The translations under genes and the position numbers were made by a program. From Trissonchulus latispiculum (Eukaryota; Nematoda; Enoplea; Enoplida; Ironidae), in assembly GCA_030248195.1 (NCBI GenBank), contig JASAND010023854.1, forward strand, positions 1 through 64,000: 64,000 nt of DNA, in the 5' to 3' direction. Below the pieces are notes generated by a model that was not told where the DNA came from, did not search any database, and saw only the letters and a list, made by a program, of their open reading frames with translations. Each line of letters starts with the position of its first letter. Positions within the stretch are counted from its first letter, which is position 1. Positions 9,891 through 22,115 of the stretch are shown here, in pieces.

Positions 9891-12735
9891 GCGTAGTTAC
9901 GACTCATTCGAAAGATATCGTCCAGATCTACATTTTTTGCATTTGAAACCATCTTTCTAGCTTTTGCCTATCGTGGGCAGGACTTGTTCTAGACATTTTC
10001 TCTTGGGGGGAGACCAGGAATTTGTTGGGAGGGATCCCAAATTTTTCCAAAAATATGCTAAAAATAGCGTTACTTTGCTAGCATACACGGTAAAGTTAAT
10101 TCTTATCAATTGTGAAGTAACTAAGGACTAACTTTTCCTAAGTTACTATCAGTAACTTCAGTGAAGTATGCAAGCTAGAGGATAGCCACTTATCAGATGT
10201 GTTGTTCTACATAAAAATACCTCAGAACTTTTAGCTGCTCAGGCGCTAATGAAATTGAATATATATACATAGAATATTAATATGCACAGAATTATATACC
10301 GCAGTACAAAACTTTTAAATAGCATCGTCATAGCTAAATTTTATGTATTACTGCAGTGTTTGATTGTAGGTTGTTCCAATTTTGATAACGATTGATATGA
10401 ACTTTTGCCAATTTACTAGAGTTAGTTATGTAAACAAATCTATGGACTGGCTGTATAGGTATAGAATTCCTGCTAGTGAGTGAAAAATGAATTTCGTTGT
10501 AGTGTGTTCTTGAGAACTGAAAGAAAAAAATAATTTCGAAAGCGAAACGCATCCAACTGGCAGCTAGAAAATATTCAAAACTTAAAGCCTGATGAAAACT
10601 ATTTTCTGCTTGCACCCTCGAAATATCTATTGTGCAAACAGTTGTGTGATGTTTAGCGTGTACCCGAGTTGAGCTGAGTACTAGATTTTTGTATTTAAGC
10701 AGACCTTGGATAGGTCTTTTATGGGGCATGCTTCTGACAATGTATGGTGGTTCGGTCTTGATTCTGGCCGCCATCTTTTAAGCTTTAACTCGGGCTCGGG
10801 CCTATTTGTCTTCGGATCTTGACTCGGGACCCGGTACGGAAAATTTCTTAACAGCACAACATCTAGACTGATCACTTGCCAAAGGGTTGGGAAAGGATGC
10901 AAGAATCAGGCGCTGCATACATTTTTGCTAATTCCTCCAAAACGAAGGGCGAATTCATATTAACTAAAAAGGGGTCCCCTGCTAATCGATAGAGGTATCG
11001 ACTGATAGGACCAATGTCCCCCAAAAAAATTTGTCTGCAAAAAATATGGAAAATTACACACATTAGAACAGGCCCTCCGAGTCTTTTGCTTCTCCACATC
11101 GGGCAAGCGATCAGGCTTATAGCTTAGACCAATCAAGTCATTATTCTGGCCATAGCAAACTGTTCAATATTAGAAATCCTAGTCCTAGTGAGTTAAAATA
11201 CTATTAGCTCAGCAAATGCCGTCCAATTAAATCTAACCATTACAAAAACTTCTTTCGAGGCTTACAGAATTCTGGTACCCAAAACCACTCCTATGGACCA
11301 CGGACGGTTATGAAATTCTTCCTTAGGCAAGTAGGCAGAGTTTGCTCACCCGGTAATCCGATAGCAACCGAATATATTATATAAGTTAACTATCACAAAG
11401 ATGCTATTAAGTTACTTTTCATATACAGAATGTCGTATTCTCTAAAGATAGTAACTGCACTTTTACCAATTCAGTCACGAACATGTTAATTCTCACGAAA
11501 ACAGTTTATTTGTATGCATGTATAATCAAAGCCAACAATACAAATCACTAACAAGCACAAAGCATGGTAAAACAGTCCATAATGTACCGTAACGTACACA
11601 CAGCATAACAAGTATATTGCAAAATTGTAGTTGTAATGTAACCAGACGCGCTGATTGGAGAATCCCCAGAACTTCTGCTGCTGCAATGTGTAACTAGAAA
11701 CACCAGCATCAACCGGGCTCAAAATTAGGCAAAATTTTTAATACTTTTGACCAAACTCTTGGAATTTTAAACTAAAAAACTCATATGACGGGTCGGCATT
11801 CTAGAAGAGATGACTTCCCGTCATATGCGGGTGAGGCGGTGAAAGGGTTAAATTATCACAAATTGTTGCTTTCCTCAACTATTGAGCAAAAGCAATAATA
11901 GTAATCTGTGTTGTGTTGTTTTGTTTACTTCAAACTATTAGAAACTATTCAAGACGAAGATGTTTAATAAATTTTCAAGTACGCACCCTACATTTCCAGG
12001 CCCACGCAGGTGCATCTTACATTAGTAGTCAATACAGAATAGTTCAATCACATATGCAGATTAGCTAATTTAAAGCCATAGGGGAAATGTTCATCGACCA
12101 ATCGATTAAAAGACAAACAACAGTAACATAGCAAATGTAACAGTAACAAACATAGGACGTTACGATAAAGTAACATACGGAAAAATGAAATACGTAAAAC
12201 TGTACACTATCATTGCAGGCAAAAGCTTTTCTCAGCTTTGATAAAACTGAGTATTAAAATAAAAACTGTCAGTCCAAAAAATAAAACAATACATGGAATA
12301 TGCAGCTATTTACAGAAATTTCTGTTTAATCATCATATTATATAACACAAGAAAAACAATCATCTGCGCAAACAACACTCTGTAACAAGTAATTACTACG
12401 TAGCACACAAATCTAAGTAATGAAAACACAGAGAATAAACAGTTTCAGTCATACAAAATTGGTGCTAATATAAACTTCCAAAGCCAAATAATCAAAAAAC
12501 AAGACCAAATATCCAACATACACTGATAATAGTTATAAATTTTGTCAACTTTAAAAACCATTGTACATCTAATTTAATATTGCACAAATCATTCGTAAAT
12601 CACAGCTAACTTTCCCAAAAAAACCACCTTCAGTGTGACCTCCATACATGGGCCAGGTCTTCCCAGGGTGTACCAGAAATTAGTTTGCGCGGTTCTGCTT
12701 AGCACAAAGCGGGGGGGCGACTTGGCGAGGCAAGA
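9891..12735. other. Mostly unique AT-rich DNA
   Basis: The array ends at about 9890. 9975-10075 (TTGTTCTAGACATTTTCTCT, then ATATGCTAAAAATAGCG) is a degraded left portion of the CTGGGCTTATTCTAG element seen intact at 28502 and 31808. The rest is AT-rich with no recognised protein. The minus-strand frame 10334-10774 and its neighbours have no domain I recognise and no codon-like structure. Confidence 0.55.
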
Positions 12736-12739
12736 AAGG

Positions 12740-13948
12740 CTGACATATTTTAGTGGGGAGGGAGTGGGTCCCCACCTTTCGGTTCCCCCTCCACTTTTTG
12801 GCAAACCCCCACCCACTTCATTTGGGGGTTGCCCAAAAATTAAATTTTTGAGGTCAAATTTTCAAAAATTTTCTCAATTTTCTGCCAATTTATGGACTCA
12901 TAAGTTCATTTTAACCCTTTTATGCCCGCGGCTGCAATTTTGCACAAGTGGTGATTTTTGGCATCTGTTCCAAAGAGCAGACACCGGTTGCACAATGGAG
13001 CACTGATCACGTGATTCTTTTTTCCTAGACACTCCCGCCACCATACCTGAACAGGAGATAAAATTTCACTAACCCTTGTGGAAGCAAATTTGGGTTCCCC
13101 ATGTGAGAGCGATTTTTCTTAGGGGTACATTTGAAAGCGATTTTTGCCATTTTTTAACAAAACAGCGATTTTTTAGCCAAAACACGTTTTTCCGGACGTT
13201 TAATTAGCAAAGAACTGATTTTAAGTGAAAAATTCCAGCGAAGCCGGAAATTTTGTGGAATTTCCCCCTCCTTGACCACCTGTGCCCGCTACAACTTGGA
13301 GTAGTAATTCAAAAATAGCTAAAGGAATGAAGTGGCGGCAGGCATTTGGCGGAATCGAGAATTCGACAAATTTCGTACCATGCTTCTGCATTTATTTTAA
13401 GCGATTTCGGCATCGGCTGCAATTCGTCAGTCGACAAACCCGGTCTACCGGGCTATAGGAGAGGTTAAGTAGATTAAACTAACGTATAGGATCCCGTCTC
13501 TGAATCAAGTCTTGCGAGTAGAAAAAATATATTGGTTTTTTGCAATGAAAGTTTAGCAAAAATTCGAACGTTGTCCGACGCTGACGGCGTCAAGTTTTTG
13601 GGTGTATCGGAGAGTCTCCGACGGAGACCCAAAAACAAATTCAAAAAATGTAGAGAATTTAATTCTCTATCGATTGGCGGTAGTCCCATCTTTCTAGGTG
13701 CTCTCAGTAAACAATGGCAGCCAAAAATGTAAAATTGGTCATCTTGAGCTGCCTTCCGCAAGAAGTCTTGGGCAGAAGAGGGTTAAGCTTAAAAACAGCG
13801 ATTTTTTTTACATTACTCCCTAAAAATGCTGATTTTTCGCTAACAATTTACGCAAGGATATTCATACCGTGGGCTCGCCCTGCCTTCTCCCTCCCTAGGA
13901 GGGGGGGGGAGCGAAGCCCCCCACTTTCAAAACCCTAAAAGATGCCAG
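12740..13948. mobile_element. Long non-autonomous element, CTGNCAT TIR, 5-bp TSD
   Basis: The ends CTGACATATTTTAG and CTAAAAGATGCCAG form an imperfect terminal inverted repeat; flanks are AAAGG (12735-12739) and GAAGG (13949-13953), a likely decayed 5-bp TSD. Subterminal sequence matches the 340-bp element at 23865-24204 (GTGGGG.GGG, then CCACTTTTTGGCAA near the left end and TTCAAAACCCTAAAA at the right). The 1.2-kb interior includes a GC hairpin (13231-13247, CCAGCGAAGCCGG) and no recognisable protein. It appears to be an older, longer relative of the small elements. Confidence 0.65.
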
Positions 13949-13953
13949 GAAGG

Positions 13954-15064
13954 TAGAATACCACCGTCTTAGATTTTCCACTCATTTCGAAAATCTGCTT
14001 GCAAAGCTCAAAACTTAGGCATTGTTGTAGAAATTAAACAGGGCAGAATTTTGCCAATTCTAGCGTAGTTTTCTGAATAATTCGTGTTAAACTGCACAAG
14101 TTGACATTATTAACAGCGCTCGCTTCGTTCGCGGTCCCCCCTGATTTTGCTTACGCGCCGCACGGTAAACCTGGTACCCCTTGCGCATGTATGATGACCT
14201 CATTGGAAGCCAAATAAAACCATAGCAGGGTCTAAACAGAAAGAAAGTACATACATAGCGACAATCGTAAATCATCAACTGGAAAATACCTAGCCATAAC
14301 TAAGATTTACAACTTTCCATAAACAATTTAGCACAGCAATCTTCAACAGCAAACGATAAATGTAATGCATTGATAAGGCTACAACCTGAAACAGGCACTG
14401 AGATCGGACAACCTGATATTGTCATAAGTAATGGAGCTTGATCAAAACAAAGGAGGCACACCTGCTTGATTAAAGCTTGAAGATGCAATCAGAGTATCCA
14501 AAAAGTTCTTGTATTGTAGCAAACGTGCGTCTTTTGCTTTGAATGTTATTAACAGGAACAAAAACAAGACAACACACATATAGTCGTTTTTGTTCAGTGA
14601 AGGTAACGAAATTAGAGCTACAGACACGAAAAGCCAGTGTTGGAATTTTCCTAAAGAATATTAAGGAACTAACTTATATATTTAATAGCTTCTTTCGTCT
14701 TTTAAATATGCACGTGTATATTTATGTAATTACAATACACGAAACAAAATCTTTCAAACAGCTTCTGAAGTTTATATATAGCATGACCAAATTTGATAGG
14801 TAAAAGCGTTATCATTTTACGTTATGAAATAAAGGTCAAGAAAACAGAAATCCAAAGCTATATTTTTGCACGCATAGTCGAAATAGACTGCCTGCCGAAT
14901 AAAACAAATACAGCAAAATGTAAAATATAATAAAATAAATCTTGACAAAATGCAAAATGTCATGCTATACAGCGCCATGACTGTGTCCATTGCATATACA
15001 GTATACAAGTAGAATAATTTTGCAAATTACAAACCAAACAAACACGCATATTGTGACAAATAAA
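13954..15064. other. AT-rich DNA without a supported gene
   Basis: Unique-looking, AT-rich sequence. Several 60-95 codon open frames occur on both strands but none has a recognisable domain or paired splice sites that I trust. It may be intronic or intergenic. Confidence 0.5.
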
Positions 15065-17640
15065 ACAAGCTAAATTGGCATGAATGGTTTGCCGCCGCTT
15101 CTTTCATTAGGCAGGTTATTTTGTAGCGTCGATTTTCGGTCAAACGGATTTGCTTAATTTTAAAGAATTATTAATTTAAAGAATTTAAAATTTAAAAATT
15201 AAAAATTTAAAGAATGATTAATAAAGAGTATTTTCCGTGTTGTTTTCTGGAAATGGTTGCCCTTAAAGGGACAGTTGGGATAAGGTTATTCCCTGGAAAT
15301 GGTTGCCCTTGAAACTTCAGTTGGGATAAGGAACTTTTCTGGAAATGGTTGCCCTTAAAGGGACAGTTGAGATAAGGTATATATATTCCCTGGAAACGGT
15401 TGCCCTTGGAAGGGCAGTTGGGATAAGGAACTTTTCTGGAAATGGTTGCCCTAGAAAGTGCAGTTGGGATAAGTAATTTTTCACTAAATATCGCTAAAGG
15501 TTACTTGAAACACCCTCTCAAAGGGAGTCATAGCAAATCCACGAGCTCAACTTGACTACCGGCTTCGAAAAAATTGCTGATATTAGGCTTTTCTAAACAA
15601 TTTGCCCACTTTTGCGGACTCCAACGGTGTAACTTTTGACCCTAAATCGATATTCACAAAAGCTAGAGAAATTGCGATTGCAGATTTGGAACCTACGCCC
15701 CCGAATTACCCCAGGACTTACTTTTCAATCAAATCCGAGATTAAAAGATTTTATCCATTTTTGACACCTTCACCTGAAAATGGTTGCCCACAAAAGGGCA
15801 GTTGGGATAAGAAATAATCTTCTAAATATCGCTAAAAGTTACTTAACACTTCTTTTTAAAGGGTGTCCTAGCAAATCCACCGGCTAAACTTGACTAACGA
15901 CTTCAAAAAATACAGATATTAGGCGTTTCTGGGCCGTTTGCTCACTTTTGCGGTCTCCAACAGTGTAACTTTTGGCCATATCTCGAGATTCACAAAAGCT
16001 AGAAAAACTTCGATTGCAGATTTGGAATCTACGTCCCCGAATTACCCCAGGACATGCTTTTCAACCAAATCGGAGAGAAAAAGTTTTCGACCATTTTTGA
16101 GAATCGCCTTGCCAGAGAACCAGAACCCCCCTTTAAACCAGAACCATTTTAAAAAATTAAATTCCCTGCCCTGGTCGACTGGGTGGGTCTAGAGCGATGA
16201 AATTAAAATGGGCCAGGTTTGGGACCAACCCCCACATACCCACCAAATTTCAGCTCCGGGCGTTGAGCCTAGCTTGAGTTAATAGGGGGGGGACAAGAAG
16301 AAGAAGAACAAGCTTAACTGGCATGAATGGTTTGCCGCCGCTTCTTTCTTTAGGCAGCTAACGTTGTAGCGTCGATTTTCGGGAAATGGTTGCCTCTGAA
16401 ATGGTAGTTGGGATAAGGAACTTTTCTAGAAATGGTTGCCCTTGAAAGGGCAGTTGGGATAACTAATTTTTCACTAAATATTGCTAAAAGTTACTTGATA
16501 CACCCTCTTAAAGGGAGTCATAGCAAATCACCAGCTCAACTTCACTACCGGCTTCGAAAAAAGCACTGATATTAGGCTTTTCTAAACAATTTGCTCACTT
16601 TTGCGGACTCCAACAGCGTAGCATTTGGCCATATCTCGAGATCCACGGGAGCTAGAAACATTTCGATTGCAGATTTGGAATCTGCGTCCCCGAATTACCC
16701 TATGACCGACTTTTCAACCAAATCGGACATTAAACGTTTTTATCCATTTTTGACACCTTCACCTGAAAATGGTTGCCCATAAAAGGGCAGTTGGGATAAG
16801 AAATTTTCTACTAAATATCGCTAAAAGTTACTTTGCACTTCTTTTTAAAGGGTGTCCTAGCAAATCCACCGGCTAAACTTGACTAATGAGTTCAAAAAAC
16901 ACAACTATTCGGCGTTTCTTTACAGTTTGCTCAGTTCTGCGGTCTCCAACAGTGTAACTTTTGGCCATATCTCGAGATTCACAAAAGCTAGAAAAACTTC
17001 GATTGCAGATTTGGAATCTACGTCCCCGAATTACCCCAGGACAAACTTTTTGACCAAATCGGAGAGAAAAAGTTTTCGACCATTTTTGACACCTTCCTCT
17101 GAAAATGGTTGCCCATAAAAAGGTAGTTGGGATAAGGAATTTTCGATTAAATATCGCCACAAGTTACTTGACACTTCTTTTTAAAGGGTGTCCTAGCAAA
17201 TCCACCGGCTAAACTTGACTAACGAGTTCAAAAAACACAGATATTAGGCGTTTCTGGGCAGTTTGCTCACTTTTGCGGTCTCCAACAGTGTAAGTTTTGG
17301 CCATATCTCGAGATTCACAAAAGCTAGAAAAATTTCGATTGCAGATTTGGAATCTGCGTCCCCGAATTACCCTAGGACTGACTTTTCAACCAAATCGGAG
17401 AGAAAAAGTTTTCGACCATTTTTGAGAATCGCCTTGCCAGAGAACCAGAACCCCCCTCTAAACCAGAACCATTTTAAAAAATTAAATTCCCTGCCCTGGT
17501 CGACTGGGTGGGTCTAGAGCGATGAAATTAAAATGGGCCAGGTTTGGGACCAACCCCCACATACCCACCAAATTTCAGCTCCGGGCGTTGAGCCTAGCTT
17601 GAGTTAATAGGGGGGGACAAGAAGAAGAAGAATAATAATA
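15065..17640. repeat. Tandemly duplicated ~1.3-kb repeat with GGTTGCCC motifs
   Basis: Two copies, 15065-16306 and 16307-17640, each begin GGCATGAATGGTTTGCCGCC and end in a 3' block containing CAAATTTCAGCTCCGGGCGT followed by (GAA)n. Inside each are several copies of GGAAATGGTTGCCC...CAGTTGGGATAAG and of a ~340-bp module containing CCATATCTCGAGATTCACAA and CCCCGAATTACCCC. The (GAA)n end suggests the 3' terminus of a retroelement-derived sequence, but no reverse-transcriptase domain is visible. The plus-strand frames (for example 17263-17517) are repeated and not supported as genes. Confidence 0.75.
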
Positions 17641-17765
17641 ACACGACGAGAATAAGGGTTTGCCCTTTTCCTTCGGAAGTAGCGGCAAACCAATAATAAT
17701 AATAATAATAACACGACGAGAATAAGGGTTTGCCCTTTTCCTTCGGAAGTAGCGGCAAACCAACA
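17636..17765. repeat. 62-bp duplication with (AAT)n
   Basis: The segment ACACGACGAGAATAAGGGTT followed by a hairpin-forming TTTGCC...CTTCGGAAG...GGCAAA stretch occurs twice in tandem, each copy preceded by an AAT/AATAAT microsatellite. It continues directly from the (GAA)n tail of the preceding repeat. Confidence 0.8.
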
Positions 17766-17933
17766 AGGAAGCTGTTACAAACCCTTAGGGAAGACAGACT
17801 CACAACTTCACAACTGAAGCTTAGGAATTGTTAAATAAGAAAAGCGAAAGCAAATTCATACACGAAGCAAAAGCGCACTGGATAATTAACCCACAGCAAC
17901 CAACCAAGAGTTCAGGGTCCTTAAGAAAAAATG

Positions 17934-20900
17934 TTAAGACCGATTACAGAATGATAACTTGTAATCATCCAGAAGCCAATCAGGCTTAACAAAGCAAACG
18001 GCTGTGTAAATGGCCACACCAAGGCCAAACAGAGCAAGCAGGAATACAGGCAACGCCTGGGCCAGGGCACGGTAACGATACCGAGAGCCCGACGAAACGG
18101 ATAGGCTGTGAGAAGCCGAAGCCAGTGGAGCATAGGAAGACGCAAAGGTGCGGCTGCTCTCACTAGACCCAAGAGTGCGACGGCTCTCAAAGCCATCACC
18201 ATAGCTGTAGGGAATACCAGATTCAGCTCTGCTGCCGGAGGAGAAGGCAGTTGTGGTGGTTGTGCTCGTTCGCAGCTTTCGACGATAAGCCACACCATTC
18301 TCTTCCTTTTCATTTTTATTCTGGACAACATCTTCATCGTCTTCGTCAGAAGAAATGGCATATTTGGTGCGAACAGAGCCGGAACCAACCACCGGCTGAT
18401 CGGCTCCTGAAGAACCACTGGTGCTGAACGTTGTCCAAATCTGCAAAACAATGAAAAAGCTCATGGGCAATGGAAGACGAGGGGGAACTTCTCCGGAAAC
18501 TGTTGACGTCCCTCCCCAAATTTTTCTATGCACTGCACTACTGCAGTATCCCCATAATTATTGTAAAAGAATCTTCGAGTCACAACCGTTAGATTTACTG
18601 TTTTTGCGCGAACAGACCATAAATCATGCTTTTACGGCCGTTTGATCTGTACTCCCTGGCTCACTTGTTCAGATTACCAGTTTGTGACATGAAAATGACT
18701 CAACCCAAGATCCTGTTAATACTTCGAAAATGGTTTTTTAAATCTCTTACAAACAAAAACGAAAGAACGTTCTGGGAGGCTTCGTCCTCAGACCCATTGC
18801 CAGTTTGTTTGGCTACGCCATTCCACACAGAAAAACTGTTTAAAAATCATATATTTTGGGGTCGATGCCGTTGTATGGACATAAGGGAGCCCATTCCAAC
18901 AGAACCATAGGTAAGGTAAAAGGTAAAGTGACCCCTGGAAAGAACTCCAACCTACAGGTTATAGGGTGCCGGCGCTTATCTCCGGATTCACAGCCCGAAG
19001 CCAGGAGCGACAACTCTAATGTTGACTACATCTGTGGAAGGGGGGGCAGCCCTTCATCAGGCATTAGGCCAGAACACAGACTCCTGTTACCTTCCCACCG
19101 CAGTGGTACCCATTTACCGACCAGTTAAGGATAGGCAGCTGGGTTGGCTGGAGCCCACGGGGAACCGATATGTGCTTAGTCCCTTGCTCACAGGGATTTG
19201 CGAAAGTCTTGTGGCAGCGGGGTTCGAACCTAGGACCGTAAGATCTTTAGTCGAACACCTTACCACTCGGCCATCGCGGAACTATACACAGCCATCATTG
19301 GTGGGGAAATCTCAACAAACATTACAGTAGGTAAAAAGGCTGTTGCGATTGAAACTATTGGTTATCAGCATTCAGACAAGGGTTAAGTCAACAGCAATAA
19401 TCCAAAATTAACTATGTAGGCATGGGCGTAGATAAGGGGGCGCCCGGGCGGGCGCCCCCCCCGAAGCACCTTTGCCCCCCTGAAAATTTTGCCGGTGGAA
19501 AAAATTTTTAAGCTCGCGCGTAGCGCGAGCTTAACATATTACGCCAGTTTTTGGTGAAACAGTAGTCTGAAATAGATATATATAGGTTTCAACCCTTTAA
19601 TTTTTCAAAAGATTCGCTCGCTCTGAGCCAAATACAGATGACGTAGAGTAGGTGACAAATGTAGATGACGATTTTGTGCGAAAGTTACCGGAAAAATAGA
19701 TTTAAAACGTAATATTTCTAAAAATTTTCTACTGGGGGCAGCGCTCCCATACTCCTGATTGTGCGTTCTTACTCATATTGCTAACTACTATGACAACTTG
19801 ATATTGATTATTTCATTTTCCTAAAATAAATGTTTCTGTCTTTAGTCTTGCAGATGTGGCACTTAATAAAGAAAGTGCTCAAAATTATTCCTCAGGGAGT
19901 GTAAATATGAAAAATTCTGCAACTTTTACCCCCAGACCCCGCGGCTCCTATTTCTTCGCGACATTTGGTTTCTCCACAGCGCTTCCACGCGTACAATGCT
20001 AGCTCTCAGATTATTTGCTGATGTAAAATGAAAAGGGTTTTGAAAAACTGCTTTCATGTCTGAAATATCAAAAATTCTCAACTTCTGGCCATTCAAAAGC
20101 AATTCCTTTCAAAAAATTTAGAAAGTTAAAAATTTTCAACTGGTATTAAAGAATTATATATATAAAGTTTCTCTAGCAGTTTTTGGTGAAAATCAGAAAA
20201 ATGTCAGCTTTAATAATTAAGCCGTTTTTGGTGAAAATCTGAGAAAATTTCTCAAGCTTATATACTAATTAAGAATTAAAGCTGCTGTATATACCCGTTT
20301 TTGGTGAAAATCTGAAAAACTCAATTTTACTTATAGAAATATTGAAAGCTGATTGTGGGTCGAGGTAAAAAATTGCTCAATATCGGGGGGGGGGCGTCGG
20401 GCCCCGGACCCCCCCCCCCCCCGACTTGCCGAAAATCCGCCCCCCCCGAAGCAATGACCTATCTACGCCACTGTATGTAGGCTCTTTATAACCAATAAAT
20501 TTAACAACGGTTTGCGACTTAACACAGGTTCAGATGTTGATAACACTGGAATCCGATGGCGTAAGCCTCGCAGCCGTTACGCAATGTGCAAATGCACATT
20601 CCTCGTATTCCAGGATAAATAGTAAAATTACGACCACATACGAGTATAAGATATATACTTGACAAAATGGCGTGAAAGAGAATTCGGACAAACTTACTGT
20701 GGACCCTGCCTTTTGGACCAACTCTTCAGCTGCGGAGGCTGCCTGATTCACGAAATCGCGAATGCGAGGAGATTGAGACTTGTACACTCTGGTGAATTCT
20801 TTGTTAATTGTTTTGCGACTGAGCATCTGTAACAAAATTACCAATAAATCAGGGGCGTTTTCAGATTTTGAAAGGGGGTTGACTTAATCAAATTTATTTG

Positions 20901-21783
20901 TTGTCACAAACCGAGATTTGCGTCAGGAAACATTAACTACTTTTCAGTAAATGAAGTAACTTCATCATAGCTACTGCTAACTGGATTTATGATTAAACTA
21001 AATGAAGCTTGTTTATCCCGATCATAAATCCATTTAACAAAACAGTGCGTAGGATATGCTTAAGGGAAAACCTTTTTACTACGTCAGATGTATATGCTGT
21101 ATCACAGTACCTAGTAAACATAAATAAAATCATCACAAATTACAGCAAAAGAAATCGAAAACAAGAAAAATGTGTGTGCATCCAATTCTATTCAACTGTT
21201 CAACCGATTGCTAAACCATTAACTTTATTTGCGCAGAACACACACCGAGGTTTAGAATGAGCCATAAAACTATGCAACGTACATAATTAGAATGTTATAG
21301 ACAAACCTTCGCCGAATCCCTGCCAGTGTCTGTCTTACGCTGCAAACGTGAACTGCGAACCAAAGATGATGCAGATGCCTTTGCCGATTTCTGCGACAAG
21401 TCCACGTCACTGCCAGCACTATCAACATCGGACAGGTCAAGTTTAGTGCGCACAGCAGATACTGGAACAACGGGAGCAACCGGTTTAGCTGGCCTTGATG
21501 CAGGTTTCGCAGCCCTACTGCGACTCGAAGTGACAATTCGCTGTGCAGAACGGGACCGTGAGCGGGATCGAGATTTCGACCGAGAACGAGAAGTGGATCT
21601 ACCACGCTGCTGCTTCCGTTGTTTAGATGAAGATGTTTGCTTAGAAATAGCAGATGACTTCCTGTGAGAAGCCGGTGTAGACTTGACAGGACGGTCTGCA
21701 GATTTCCTCGGTCTTCCCCGTGACTGACTACGTGGGGCTCCACCTTTTCTGGTGGCAGAAGCGGACTTAGCAGAATGTTTGAC
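17934..21783 (-). CDS. RS-rich, C-terminally anchored LAP2/LEM-like membrane protein (3' exons)
   Basis: Three exons join in phase 0 on the minus strand: 21307-21783 (159 codons, acceptor ...TTTTAG, donor GTTTGT), 20698-20826 (43 codons, acceptor TTACAG, donor GTAAGT) and 17934-18440 (168 codons plus stop, acceptor TTTGCAG). The first exon encodes an AT-hook-like GRPRKS and a long SR/RS stretch, then an acidic serine patch; the second is basic and helical (RKTINKEF...ELVQKAG); the last is Ser-rich with an acidic cluster (SSDEDDED) and, close to the end, one hydrophobic segment (ALPVFLLALFGLGVAIYTAV) followed by a ~20-residue tail. A single membrane anchor near the C-terminus with a basic, RS-rich nucleoplasmic region fits LAP2/emerin-type inner nuclear membrane proteins; the RS stretch also recalls the lamin B receptor N-terminus. 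No LEM domain is visible. The 5' exons are missing or lie upstream, so this is a partial model and the family call is inference. Confidence 0.68.
18908..19280 (-). mobile_element. tRNA-derived SINE
   Basis: On the minus strand the element begins at 19280 with a tRNA-like head: A box TGGCCGAGTGG and B box GGTTCGAACCC lie at normal spacing, with D- and T-arm-like pairing. A ~300-bp unrelated body follows, ending at 18908-18930 in an ACCTT/TTTACC-type short tandem tail. A tRNA head with pol III boxes plus a tail repeat defines a tRNA-derived SINE. It lies in the last intron of the LAP2-like gene. No clean TSD is seen. Confidence 0.8.
19421..20473. mobile_element. Non-autonomous hAT-like element (GGCGTAGATA TIR)
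   Basis: Left end CATGGGCGTAGATAAG and right end CCTATCTACGCCACTG are inverted repeats; TATGTAGG is duplicated exactly at 19413-19420 and 20474-20481. Subterminal regions are G/C-run rich, and the 1053-bp interior repeats CCGTTTTTGGTGAAAATCTG several times. No transposase. It sits in the last intron of the LAP2-like gene, on the opposite side of the SINE from the terminal exon. Confidence 0.9.
20827..21306 (-). other. Intron of the LAP2-like gene
   Basis: A 480-bp GT-AG intron, donor GTTTGT at 21306 and acceptor TTACAG at 20827, both phase 0. AT-rich with no repeat I recognise. Confidence 0.6.
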
Positions 21784-22115
21784 CTAAAACACTTATTAAA
21801 TCACAGTCAAAAAAGCAACAAAGAGCCATTTAACACCAATCCATTGAAAAGATAACTGGGGCCGGGGCCTTACCTTACTTTACCACTTAGGGCTTTCATT
21901 TAAAACCAAACTTGAACACTTTCGGAAATGAATTTTGACAATCTTTGACCGGTACGGAACACTGGCCTGGGTGACACACATAGCCTGGCCAGGGTTCCGG
22001 ACCGGTCGGGTTAGGAGGTTCGGGCCGAACCTTCTATACCCTATGCTGTAGTCCTTCTCTGGCCCACCCCACATGCCAAATATGAAAGCTCTACTTACAG
22101 TGGATCTTTCTCTAT

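Noticed and set aside
9975..10250. Third copy of the CTGGGCTTATTCTAG element
   Set aside because: Only a degraded left part is recognisable; no right end or TSD, so it is noted as a remnant only.
10334..10774. 146-codon minus-strand frame in AT-rich DNA
   Set aside because: No recognised domain, no splice partners, and composition like the surrounding non-coding DNA.
15065..17640. Coding frames with repeated 'ISIADLES' peptides
   Set aside because: They are the same frame in tandem repeat modules with no domain; the DNA repeats equally outside the frames.
19205..19280. Functional tRNA gene
   Set aside because: A and B boxes are present, but the 3' acceptor strand does not pair with the 5' end and the sequence continues into a SINE body and tail.
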